Of a DNA stretch of 64,000 bases, positions 21,778 to 32,700 are shown piece by piece. A model generated the notes under the pieces. It was not told the origin of the DNA. It made no database searches and saw nothing but the letters and a program-made list of their open reading frames with translations. The DNA lies in assembly GCA_036362985.1 (NCBI GenBank), contig JAYGXS010000004.1, forward strand, positions 11,421,170 to 11,485,169, given 5' to 3'. The translations under genes and the position numbers were made by a program. Origin of the DNA: Ligula intestinalis (taxonomy: Eukaryota; Platyhelminthes; Cestoda; Diphyllobothriidea; Diphyllobothriidae). Position 1 is the first letter of the stretch. Each line of letters opens with the position of its first letter.

Positions 21778-22518
21778 TTACCAGTCCCCTATTCTCATGG
21801 AATGCTCGAACAGAATTGTAAGAGGCACCGATAGCTCGGTCGAAAGTTCTTTAAGTATCAGTCCAGGGATCCCATCCGGTCCAGGAGACTTGTCTGGTTT
21901 GATGTGACTGAGGACATGTCTTACGTCTGCGACAGAAAAGGTAACAGTTTCAATAACGGCTGTACCTTCGCCCACTTCTACTTCCAAATTGTCGTCGGGG
22001 GATTCCATCGTAAACGCCGATCTGAAAAACTCTGACAGTAACTCTACTTTCCGCGGTCCTTCTGTTACTACGTTCCCGAGGTTATCCCTTATAGCTGCAA
22101 TGTCATCCCGGTGCTTTCTTTGACTGCGGATGTATCCATAAAACTTCTTTGAACATATTGTGGCTTGTAATGTAAGTTGAGGCTCAAAGACAGTTCTAGA
22201 ATTTCGTATTTCCTTACGGCATATATTTCATTGCGTTTTACATTCGGCAAGTGATGTTAAATCTTGAAGATGCTCCTACTTTTTCCACAACCTTTGTTTG
22301 TTCCTCATGGCCCTTTTTATCGGCTGGTTGACATACGGAGGTCTGGCACATGGTCTTATTACTTTCATTGGGCAATGGACTTCAATAAAGCGCTCTACAG
22401 TCCCTTCGATATGCTGCCATAATTCATTTGTATCGTTCTTACTGGGTAACCAGTTTTCTGCGGAAGCGGTACGTCTCATTTCTTCAAAATCGGCTTTCCA
22501 AATATTTCTTCGCCTCAT
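21778..22518 (-). pseudogene. LINE ORF2: linker and RT N-terminal region
   Basis: Fragments include RRRNIWKADFEEMRRTA and INQPIKRAMRNKQRLWKK (22518-22276), and VADVRHVLSHIKPDKSPGPD with GIPGLILKELSTELS (22008-21778). The latter is the RT entry block in which LINEs carry SPGPDGIP. The two frames are separated by a frameshift and a stop-rich stretch at 22276-22010. Confidence 0.75.
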
Positions 22519-22867
22519 TATTTGCGATTTTGGAAACAGAAGTTAACACACACAGGTAAAAGCAACGTGGTCGCTTAACCCAAGTGGCGGTTGTGAATTC
22601 ACTTCCCTTATGATCCCCACTTTTTACTAAAAACGAGATCTAGACAGTTTGATCGCTGGCCTTCTCGCAGTCGGGTTGTGAAGTCTATGTGTTAAATGAA
22701 ATATTTGTCCAAAGAAAACTGAAGTAGTTGATAATTGAAAGGTGCTGCTGCGGCCTTTACTCCAGGCCTCATCCAATCGATGCCATGAGCGTTGAAATCA
22801 CACAGGAGTAATAGGTTTTTTGTTTACAGATAACTGTCAGTGAACTTAGCAGTTCTACGTCGTCACT

Positions 22868-23302
22868 TTAGCTGGAGCTGGGAGGCCGATAACCAACGGA
22901 TATTTTGAGTGCCGGATATTGCCTTATGTTAATTTTGGATGAAATTATTTCATATCGTCGAAGGGCTATGTCTGAAATTTCCCTCTGACAACAGGAAATG
23001 TCATTGGCTACATAAAGTGCCACTCCTCCTCCCCTACGTTGCGATATATCGCAGCGGAACAGTTGATAGCCTTCAATGCTGACTTCGCTGATCCCTATTG
23101 CTTCGGTCAGCCAAGTCTCTGTTAATGCAATTATATGCGGTTTTTGCTCAGATACTATTGTTTTGAGTTTGTCAATTTTATTGAAGAGACTCTGACAATT
23201 TGTATCATAGATCTCGAGGCAGCAGCCACTTTTGCTTGTGTTATCTTCTAGAACCGGCCGGTTGACCTTGGTTAAGTTTTCCGCCTGACTTCTTCCGGCC
23301 AA
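22868..23302 (-). pseudogene. LINE ORF2: apurinic-type endonuclease domain, N-terminal half
   Basis: The - strand reads YDTNCQSLFNKIDKLKTIVS, then IIALTETWL (catalytic Glu block TETW), GYQLFRCDISQRRGGGVALYV and GYRPPSS. This is the start of the APE-like endonuclease that nicks target DNA in CR1-like elements. The frame overlaps the end of ORF1 by about 31 nt and breaks after 144 codons, before the GDFN block. Confidence 0.8.
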
Positions 23303-24474
23303 CGAAAATTTCGTTCAATGTGGACTATTTGTCCTTCTCTTATTTGCAGGCCGGTTTCGCCTTTGTTCTTTTGGTCGTTTAGATCGTTTCTCAAAAGTCG
23401 CATTTTCATGCGTCCATTTGGTTCACAATCCGGCTGAAAGAAAACTCGAGCATGCGTGGTCCGCAGGGGCGACTTTCTTTCCAGCATAAGCTGTGCCTGC
23501 GCTTCGGTGTCCCAAATGACCTTTGATGGTCGCGGCCGAGAGCTTGAACCATTCGGCGACTGATTCTTGCCTATTCTAAACGTTTTGAGAGTTTTTACAG
23601 ACTCTGTGCCCCTTAGCAGTGATTCAGCGTACTGCCGAACGAGACCTCGATCGTGCTCCACCTTATCCCCAGCAACTGTAGCCGTTGATTCTGGAGCACC
23701 TCGTATCACTATATGTTGCTTACGGTTGGCTCGAGCTTGGGCCGTGGTCACTTCGCACTGAAGCAGAGTTGCAGCAGGGGTTTCGAAATCTAGATCTGTG
23801 AAAGATTCTATGGACATTTTGCTGGTAGCATTTTCTTCTAAGTAACTGTTTGCCCTTTGGTCCAATTCAACTTCCTTTTCTTCAGAAGTCTCCTCTTGGA
23901 GTGGTTGTCTTGCTTTTTGTTCACATAGCGTGCTCCAGGTTCTGGCTTGCGATAAAACTGAGGGCTTTGGTTGGTCTTTAGCAGGCCGTTCTGCATCCGC
24001 CTTCTGCTGGCGTATGTACGTGCGTTTAGCCCTGCTGGACTCGTGGTTTTCTGGTTTATCAACCACTGACCTGTCCTTTACATGCGCCGCATCCTCTTGG
24101 AGTGGTTGCCTTGCTTTTTGTTCACATGGCGTGCTCCAGGTGCTGTCTTGCGATAAAACTGAGGGCTTTGGTTGGTCTTTAGCAGGTTGCTCTTCAGCCG
24201 CCTTCTGCTGGCATATTCGTCTGCGTTTGGCCCTGCTGGACTTATGGTTTCCTGGTTTATCAACCACTGACCTGTTCTCTGCCTGCGGCGCATCCCGTGG
24301 TGTTATCTGATTGTGCTTAATGAGCACTGCTAGTATCTCCGCGTAAAATTCAAGGCTTCCCCCTAAACGCATTACGCGCGTGGCTAGGTTAAGACATTCA
24401 TCGGAATCTGCACGCGCAGGCTTATTTGGCTGGGTGGTGTTCGGTTCTAAGACGGTTGGTGAAAGAAGATACAT
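23272..24474 (-). CDS. LINE ORF1 protein, 400 codons, intact
   Basis: ATG at 24474 and a stop at 23272 give an uninterrupted frame. The N-terminal two thirds are charged and contain two near-identical blocks of about 61 residues (about residues 67-127 and 134-194, spacing 67 residues) built around RSVVDKP, SSRAKR and AKDQPKPSVLSQ. The C-terminal third (about 245-395) has HIVIRGAPES, KTLKTFRIGK, RPSKVIWDTE and RVFFQPDCEPNGRMK. This is the RNA-binding, RRM-like module typical of flatworm CR1 ORF1 proteins. It should coat the element's RNA. It is the best-preserved part of this copy. Confidence 0.75.
   Translation of the reverse strand: MYLLSPTVLEPNTTQPNKPARADSDECLNLATRVMRLGGSLEFYAEILAVLIKHNQITPRDAPQAENRSVVDKPGNHKSSRAKRRRICQQKAAEEQPAKDQPKPSVLSQDSTWSTPCEQKARQPLQEDAAHVKDRSVVDKPENHESSRAKRTYIRQQKADAERPAKDQPKPSVLSQARTWSTLCEQKARQPLQEETSEEKEVELDQRANSYLEENATSKMSIESFTDLDFETPAATLLQCEVTTAQARANRKQHIVIRGAPESTATVAGDKVEHDRGLVRQYAESLLRGTESVKTLKTFRIGKNQSPNGSSSRPRPSKVIWDTEAQAQLMLERKSPLRTTHARVFFQPDCEPNGRMKMRLLRNDLNDQKNKGETGLQIREGQIVHIERNFRWPEEVRRKT
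23893..24276 (-). repeat. Internal tandem duplication in LINE ORF1, 201-bp period
   Basis: Two in-frame copies (24276-24094 and 24075-23893) share long identical stretches, for example AAAACTGAGGGCTTTGGTTG and CTTTAGCAGG on the + strand. The 201-bp spacing keeps the reading frame. The second copy differs by a few substitutions that are mostly amino-acid changing. Confidence 0.85.
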
Positions 24475-24639
24475 TTTTGCGTAGTGGGTGGTCTGGGATT
24501 TCGTACGCGTTATTGAAAGCGCTTCGGCTGTTTCTGGGAGTACTTTGTCAAAGGTTGTGAGAAGCGGCTTACATAAGTTAACCTGATTACACCCGTTAGA
24601 GTATATCTTAGCGACTTGGCTTTCAGGGTGAGAGCTGGT

Positions 24640-24725
24640 GGTGAAGTCGGCAGAGCGTCCGACATTATAAAATTAGGTCCGGGGTTTAAATCCAGCCGTC
24701 GACGAACATTTTTTCAGCTAGCAGA
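24640..24725 (+). repeat. tRNA-derived SINE-like copy
   Basis: AAGTCGGCAGAGCGTCCGAC resembles an A-box and D-arm region, and GGTCCGGGGTTTAAATCC resembles a B-box and T-arm. AGCCGTCGACGAAC and TTTTTTCAGC follow. A related copy lies at 15895-15975 on the - strand. There is no CCA-ready acceptor stem, so it is not annotated as a tRNA gene. Confidence 0.5.
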
Positions 24726-25033
24726 GATGAATCGTGCACGTAAGCGTTAACCATGCTATTGGAAACTACATTAGAGTGCATTAATTCAAAGTCTGCAATG
24801 AACCGGCCGTGCTAATATAGATAGCGAAAAGATTTGCTTGTGCAATTAATTTCAACAGTCAAAATTTGTAATGTGAAGGACTCAGCCTTTTTTGTAAGGA
24901 GTTCTTTGCACTGCAACAATCAGATTCAGAAGCAGCGATGTTGTCCTTAGGAGTGAGTGAACTTCCAGACTTGTGCTGATCGTAGGGATAACTTCCAGAG
25001 CGTGGTCTAATCCACGGTCCACTTAGATTGTTC

Positions 25034-25168
25034 AAGCGAAGGATTCGTCCCACTCAGAAAGGATATTTCCAAAGGGCAGCTAATACGCAGCCCGGTTAAA
25101 TTGTGAAAGCGAAGGATTCGTCTCATTCAGAAAGGATATTTCCAAAGGCAGGTAATACGCAGTTCCTT
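25034..25168. repeat. Tandem duplication, about 68-bp unit
   Basis: The block AAGCGAAGGATTCGTCCCAC .. GAAAGGATATTTCCAAAGG .. TAATACGCAG occurs twice in direct succession (25035-25093 and 25105-25162), with only a few substitutions. Confidence 0.85.
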
Positions 25169-25239
25169 TGTCAGTTTTATAGCCAGATGTGTCTTCTACA
25201 CTAAGGTAGAGACTAAAATCCTTGTGAGCACAAAGAGCT

Positions 25240-25990
25240 TAAATTCTAAACCAATTTCAAATTTCCCAATCTCAGTTGTGTTAGCTCCTCCAGCCTCAAG
25301 GAGAAAATTTTGTTTTGGATTATCCGAAATGTCCAGAGCAGGCTTCAGTGTAAGTGCCTGTAAGTGAAAAGAAAAAGATCCAACATTATCAATCTCTCCT
25401 GTTGTGGTAATTCCATAAGACCATTACCCATTTTCGTCCACCTCCGTTGCACTTGTTCGAGAAGGTCCACGTATTTTTCAACCAAGGTGTCCAAACCGGC
25501 ATACCGTAGTCTAGATCTGGTCTCAAAAACGCGCCAAATATTAGTTCGAAGAGTTTAAGTGGAAATATTTTGTACGCGCGTCCGATCAAGTGCAGCGTAC
25601 TAGTTGCCTTCTAGACTGCTTTTTTTACAGTGTTCTGATGATATCAAGTTCGTAGTTGTCAACGTGCCTACGTCCTTGCACGTATCGACCTCATTTAACG
25701 TGGTGCCATTAAAAAACTGGTGCTGCGGCACCTTTCGACTGAGGTATATATGTAGGACCAGACACTTGGATACGTTAAACGCAAGAAGCCAAGTGGGCGA
25801 CCAGATAATCAGTTTATTGATAATTGATTGTTACTTCTTTACGTGATAAATGCAGCTAATTTCAGCCCATATTTCAAGGTCATCCACAAACATGACAGCT
25901 GGGCAGTCAAGGTCGTTGGGCAGTCGTTTATGTAGATAAGAAACAGAAGTTGACCCAAAGCAGAACCTTGTCGTGCACCAATTTCTATTT
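25240..25990 (-). mobile_element. CR1-like LINE remnant, RT palm to C-terminal domain
   Basis: On the - strand, scattered frames give ARQGSALGQLLFLIYINDCP (near 25980), VMFVDDLEIWAEIS (near 25880) and later FGAFLRPDLDYGMPVWTPWL (25550-25450). The latter is close to the same block of the 50500-51490 copy. Many frameshifts and stops make it a decayed, 5'-truncated relative of that element. Confidence 0.7.
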
Positions 25991-28685
25991 TGTTCATTAC
26001 TAGGTTGTATTTTTTATCATGACCCTCTGTTCTCGCAGGAAAAAAACTGATTCACTCAAACATTTTTTCCTTGAAGTGTCAGCTCCCCAAAATTGCGTTA
26101 TGCCATACAATAAAAATAGATTATCGACTACTCAGCCTTCTATTTACAAGTTCGGTCATAGTTCCACTAACCACAATGCAGTGGTTAATTCAGCTCCCTG
26201 TGTGAATAGCTCGAAAAGCCTCTGAACAGCACAGTCTAATTTGCCTCCAACTAACCGAAAAACGCCCTCTGCCCCACGGCCGAGAAATTAAATTTCCGTT
26301 GTTTTTAACTCTGTCGCAGGCCCGCCGATTATGTCCCCAACCCCGTCTAAAGCACTAGGACCGACAGATTCCCCATTTGAGTGGAGTTCTACATGAATAT
26401 ATGGGCTTCACCAATCTAGTTAAGAAACAATTAAGTTCCGCTTCACCATGGAGTTCACATTTAGAGCGCACGCAAGCAGTCACATGGTGATTATCAGGAT
26501 AGGAGGAAATAAAGGAGTTTTATATGCCAACTTGTAAAATCTTCCGTGCCACACCGCAAAAAACGTGTTACAAATAGAACATCTACTCCCATTCAAATTT
26601 CAAAACAATTCGTTTAAACCTCCAGGAAGGCCTGATCTAAGCAAACTTATTACCGAAATCAAATTATGACAATGTAATAACGTAAGCAGACATTTTCCTC
26701 TTAGGCTATTGGTTAGCGCTGTTTTGGAATTAATTGTGAACTAAAAATATACAATGAAAAATCTCCTATGCCGAACATAGAGGCAGAGCTCGACGGGACT
26801 CCATTTTTAAAAGAGTGTAGGAGAAAAAACTGCTAAGAGGTATAAGGTAAAGGGATAGAGTAGGCTAATACTACAAAAGCAGTTCAGAATGCGATAATGA
26901 AATGTCTATGTAATACGCTCATACTCACTTATGCGCATAAAATGAAATCTCGCGAAAAGCCATCACTGGACTTGGGACCTCGAAATCTTAGGAAATGGAA
27001 TGGAATTCTGGTAATGGTTAGTAGCCAACGAAATAAGGCAGTTTAGACTGTGTAAGCCCATACGCCTTCCATCGTTTGAATGACTAATGATATAAAGAGA
27101 CATCGGGGTTCCCTACGGACATGAGGCAGGGAAAAAAATGTTTGAAGGTCTCTTAAATTTCCGATGGTCCTTTCTCGGAATCGAGAGAAAAGCTGCTCGG
27201 AAAACCTAAGGAAAGTAAAAGATTGCTAAAATCAGTGTTAAGATAAACATGCAGCTCAGAATAAAACTATCCTCCCAGGGATCGCGAGTTCCTCTTATTT
27301 ATACATGTGCAGTCTTCGCTTGAGTGCAGATAGTCTAGCTAGCGACCTAATTTAAATTGTCAATTCACTCGCACGGACATTATTCCTGGAAGCAAAGAAC
27401 AGAGAGCGCTTAGTTGATTAGGATGCAGGAGGAAGTATAATCAGTGTGGAATTCCTTAGGTTGTAAGGACAGAAATTTTGGGGATTTTGAACTACTATTA
27501 AGGCGAAAAAGCCTGCTTCCTGTTTCCTGACCAAATAAATTTCAGTTTCGTTAGCTAGCGTCTATTTGAATGGGAGGTATTAGAAAGCATCGGATAAAGG
27601 AGTCTTCCTATAAAATGCCTTTGGAAATCGTCAATTTTTGAACGCCTAGGTGCATTCCTAAGACCAAAGAATGGGCAGTACTATTTGAGAATAGAAATCC
27701 AAAACACACGATGGAGTCTTAATTTAATTTCAGGAAGGTAGAAATTATAAGATATAAAGGCCCCGATTATATCGGCGTGAGGCGCTAGTTTTCCAAGAAT
27801 CCAGGAAAATCCATTCTCGACAAATACAAAAAATAATTTGCTCAGTAAAGATGAAAAACCTCGAAACTGTCTACTAACGGAGTTTGCAAGTACATTAGTT
27901 CCAACCGAATGGGAATTATGAAGACGAGCTTTTTCTTTTTGAATTCATGTAGGTGAGCAATTGATGGTTGCGAAATTTAAATCACATAGCAGAGGGATTG
28001 AGGGAGTGGGGCTAGTTTCGATGGTAAAGTCCTCAGCGCAGACGGAATTCAACAATTCCGCTTCGTCCAAATCCCCTCTAACGAAATCTTACTTGCCAAT
28101 CAAACCTTATCTACTCCACTTTCCGTTTTGGGCAATCTTTTACCGATGACACCTAATGCTGCTCTTACATTGCAATTAACCCGCAGCCTAGCTGGTTCGG
28201 CTTCGTGTGGTCCGTCAGACGGCACTACATTTCACCATTTTAATGACGTTTTTCTTTTGCAGCCAGTCTTTGCGTTAGTTTAAATCTACCCCCGACTTTC
28301 ATCGTGGCTGGTAGGCAATGTTCTCTTTTTTCCTTTATGGCTAGGGATTAGGTGGCAGAGCTTCCAGTCAGTAGGCAGAGCCCATTTTCCATCGAACTTT
28401 CAAAGATCTTGGAAAGCGAGGAGGCCAGTTGTTCTGCGAACTAATTCAGACGTTTCAGTGATAACCCATGTGGACCAGGTGACATTTTGGGCTGAAATCG
28501 TCGCAGAGCTTATCTTACTGTGTCTTTTGCGAACGATATCGGGCTAATTGTATCCGCGCTGGGACAATATATTGCTGTTCATCCTCTACAAAAATGCGGC
28601 TCCTCGGTATACACAGATATAAAGAAGTTAATCAAGAGGTTTGCCTTCTCTGAATTATCGGTAAAATGGTTTCCTTGGTTAACAA
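25991..28685. other. No gene seen
   Basis: This is a 2.7 kb stretch with short frames only (for example 27961-28149 and 28520-28747 on +) and no clear match to the repeats in this window. It is AT-rich and lies upstream of the FNBP4-like gene. Confidence 0.5.
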
Positions 28686-28689
28686 GACC

Positions 28690-28960
28690 AATATTGACCG
28701 CAAAAGAGGGAGTTTGTTTTAAGTTTTTCCTGTCTTCCAGCGTTTAGAATGCGCCCAAGATGTGCTTTACCAACTAAACTAATTTTACCTTGCCTGTAAA
28801 CTGAAAATAAATACATATATTTTAATAACTCCATTTTTATACACATTACATTTATTTTCTTCAAAGCCTTCTCCATCTGCAAAAGCCTTCAGTGATCAGT
28901 CGAAGTGAATCCCGTTTGAGGCACAGAAGTCATATATGTTGAGACCTGACCTGAACCTGA
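28690..28960 (+). repeat. Dispersed hairpin-type repeat, copy 1, and (CCTGA)n tail
   Basis: GGGAGTTTGTTTTAAGTTTT, CTGTCTTCCAG, ATGCGCCCAAGATGTGCTTT and TTGCCTGTAAACTG match the copies at 52752-52930 (reverse) and 59826-60035. The left hairpin arm is missing here. At 28928-28956 follows an imperfect CCTGACCTGA array like that ending the LINE tail at 20850. Confidence 0.65.
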
Positions 28961-28979
28961 CCTGACCGTGGAGTAGATG

Positions 28980-29045
28980 TCTGTATATATACTTATACTC
29001 ATACTTATAAGTATACATATACTGTATATAATTATATATACTTAG
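28980..29045. repeat. AT dinucleotide-rich tract
   Basis: Imperfect TATA/TACTTATA words run for about 65 bp upstream of the FNBP4-like gene. Confidence 0.8.
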
Positions 29046-29752
29046 TAAAGAAATCTTGTAGCTTTGTGCGGTTCCAATTCCACTTATTATTGGCTGACGT
29101 CACAGACTCGCACGCACAGGCAGACATGCGCGCCTGTCCGCATGTCAGTCACACTGAACAACCCAAGGCTCCTTGTCGCCCAACTGCACGCATTCAACTC
29201 CTGTTTCTTCAATTTTATTGTTTAAGACCGTGTTTTTGGTCTTTGCCTCCCTACCTGTCCTAAGAGACCAGGGATGGTTTTAGAGTCAAGCCAGATTTTG
29301 ACACTTTGGGTTATCTTCCATTAATTGCTTTAGCATCAACGTTATCCTTTGAAATTTCACTGAGGAATTAGCTGGTCAGTTTGGGCCCATATTTATGGAA
29401 ATTGTGACAGGAAAACAAACAGGCATACAAACAAACTGACGACTAGATAAATCACAGTTGTCAATAGAGGAGAATATCCGTGTTCCAGGAAGCAGATGAG
29501 AAGAAGACGAAGAAAACGAAAAAGCGACCACTGGATAAGAGGTTAATTGTCCTGAAGTTTTGTGACCGCCGAGTAAACAAACCATAAATGAACACTCAGA
29601 TTGAAATTTTGGGTTGTCATTACGATTTGGACTAATCTACTAGACATTTATGGAATAGGGATATAGCATCATTTGTTGCATATGCTATTTATATGAGCTT
29701 CTAATAAGCCGCGATTTATAAAAAGCTTGGTACCCAATAAAGGCTGTGACTT

Positions 29753-32700
29753 ATGTCGACGAAGTTAAACTCCGAAGTGGAATGCTTCCTAGCTGTAATT
29801 TTTCAATTTTTTATTCCAGATAAATTAGGAAGTTGATGCACTTAGCCTTCCAGACTCAATTGTTGAGGGAAAGTCAGGTACCCATACGCTATTATGTTTT
29901 CTATATATCTTAATTTATAATTTTGAGTATTTCCTAATGGTTTCCCATCTACAGCAGAAAACACTCTTTTATAGTTTTAGTCTTCTGGTATTAGCAATTT
30001 TATTTACTTAAAAAATCATTATTATTAGCTAGTTAGGTATTCAGTACCCTGATAGCGTTGCCCTAGGTCATTTGGTCACTGTGTCACGCTGGGCGGTATT
30101 CCATACGGTGAATGGCCAAGATGACCACCCTACACCCAAAAATATCTTTACGTGTATGCGCGCATGTGGGCGGGTAAACAGGGGATCAACCGAACTGATC
30201 AGTTCGAGGTCTCCAGCCGCGGGGATCACCGCGGCAAGGAAAGCATGCTATACGGGTGCGCACTGTCAGTGCGTACGTATGTGACCGCCCAACGTCGGGA
30301 ATCAAAATAGGCCTGTAAGGCCGAAGAACCATTTAGGGACATTTGGACCTAGTGCGGCGCTAGATCCATTGCTATCAGAGTAGTTTCTGGTGGATATCCA
30401 ACTAATATTAGCTTTGCAAAGATTATCCACCAGCTGCACTAGTCTTTTTCATGAACTGTGCGTCCAAAATACAGCCGTCTGGGACCTTTTAAAATGGAGT
30501 TTGAAACTAAGCGTAGACAAAAGGTTGGCACTAAGTTCTCATCTTATTTCGACGGTCTATCTCTTCTGTTATTTAACTTAGCCAATTCTCACCCTTAATG
30601 TCTAGTGTATGTTGTGGCAGGCAGTCATCGGACTTGTGGGTTGATATGGGAGTTCATTATATCCCTAATGGACGCATTTTTATGTCTTTTGTTATCACCA
30701 AAAGCCGACCCGATTGATTTCCTCTTGTTTCTGTCTACGTTTTCAAAATGCAATAACCAAACTTTGATTTCCCTCGTCCTGTATTTTTAAACATATCTTG
30801 AAAAGGAAGTCAATTTGAGCGAACGAACATTTTCGATTAATTCAGCATCAGGTAATACAGTACTATAAGGAAGGGTAGAGTTGACGAAAGTTTTAGGCAA
30901 ACCTATCTTGAAAAGCTTCATATTTGTTAGGCTTCGACGAGAATTATTAATCGTTTACATCCCTGTGTGATTCTGGACATTTTAGCGCCAAAAACGGACT
31001 GGATTGCACATGTTGATCCGAAAACGGGACTACCTTTCTATTATAATTGCGCTTCAAAGACATCCACATGGGAAATGCCAGATGAATATCGGCAGTATTT
31101 GCAGAATTATGAAAAATTTCTTGCAAATAGTCAGAAGACTCCAGAAGCCCACACAGCTACTGAAGATATAAACGGCTCAGCTGGTGATGTTAATGTTGGC
31201 ACTTGCAGTATGCCAGAGGGTAATGCCCGGAAACGACGTCGAATAAAACGAGCCTATCTCAGATCGGGAGCTAAAAAATCAGCCGAGGACTCAACACCGG
31301 TTGAATTTCTATCAGAATATATTGCCTATAGCGACTCTTCTGGATCGGATTCTGATGGAACTAGAAACGCTCCCTCGTCCCCGCGCTCCGATAAGAGTTC
31401 GTCCTCTAATGCAGACCATTGTTCCCCAAAGTCTCTCTCTTCTGCCGTTTTTATTGGTCCCCTTCCGGCCGATGACATGTTGCCTGCGAAACAATTAGAA
31501 GACACTATTGGCCCGAAACTACCCGACCCCATAACGTTTGCAGAAGTTTCCGGTTGTGAGAATTTGGAAACCAAACCAAAAATGGAGCCGGGTGATCCTG
31601 CAATGACTCAAGATATGAACACCTCCGAGCTTAACCGACTTACTCAACTTCTCCTTGAAAAATTCGCCTTCTTGGATGTTCACGTGGATAAGTTCACTCC
31701 TATTCAATTGTTGTACGTTCAACTTTCTGTAAGTTTTCAACTAAGCCTTTTTTGTTTACCTGTGATGCCAACTATATAGGACATGGGTTTCGTCTCTTCG
31801 TTCAACTTACTGTCTTTATTATTGCCCTTAAAGACTCGCTTCGAGGACTGGACTGCTGGGTTTCTGCCATCTTCGCGGTTTCATGAAAAGTTGGAGGAAG
31901 TTAATTCCTATTTGTTGACTTATGAGCAATCTCTTCTTCCGGACGGCTGGTCGTGCGAATGGGATAGGTACGTCTAAAGCGATCATTCAAATTTGTAGTA
32001 AATTTTTCTTTAAAACTAGATGGCCTGTCATAAGTTGACTAAAATAACTAATAAATTGTAGAAATTCAAGCCAATTAATCACGATTTTCACAGATGCTAA
32101 AGTTACTAGCGCGGGCGGATAAAAAATACTAAGGCTTGAGGCAAAGAAGATGACAGACTATAGCTACTTCTACTTAAATGCCATTTGACGAGATTCCTAG
32201 TCAACAATGCGAGCATATTCATTTGCATCCAGAGGCCAAGTTCGTCTTCAAATTATCGGATACTATTTGGGCAGCAGTGAATGAAAACCCGAGCTGGGGC
32301 TGCATGTGTATATTTAGCTTTGAATGGTCAAGAATATCCAAGGCCCCGGTAACTGAATAGAAGACGGTAAAACGTTCTCTGGGACCAGTGGTTTATTTGT
32401 CCGACGTTTCTAACTCTCACGCGAGCTAATTATGAAGAATTAAAAACTTTAGAGCTCACTGCGTATTTAACTCAGCTCTGCCGGGAGTGACTTTGCCCTT
32501 GACCTCTTCCGTCGATCTGTTCGTGCCTGTTAATTGAATCCGCGCGTGAATGCCATGCTTCCTGTATGTTGCATTCCTTGACAATGAGCTCGCTCGAGAG
32601 TTCGAAACGGAAAAATAAACCACTGGTCCCAGAGAACGTCTTACCGTCTCATATTGACCTCGTAAAGTTATTCATTTGAATTTCCATACTGCAATTAACT

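Larger units (their letters stand above)
19476..24474 (-). mobile_element. CR1-like non-LTR retrotransposon, near full length, with a nested insertion
   Basis: Reading down the - strand, the order is ORF1 (24474-23272), endonuclease (23302-22868), linker and early RT (22518-21778), then a roughly 0.9 kb insertion (20862-21777), then RT fingers, palm and C-terminal domain (20852-19476). Reconnecting across the insertion restores GDW followed by LPLQWKTANIVPLYKGG, a normal RT block, so the insertion is secondary. Without it the element is about 4.1 kb. ORF2 carries several frameshifts and the polymerase motif is FAED in place of FADD, so the copy is dead although ORF1 is open. Confidence 0.85.

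Noticed and set aside
30801..30852. Another hammerhead-like stretch on the - strand (CTGATGC, short hairpin, CGAAAATGTTCG)
   Set aside because: The invariant GA of CUGAUGA is GC, the stem is weak, and no paired terminal repeat was found.
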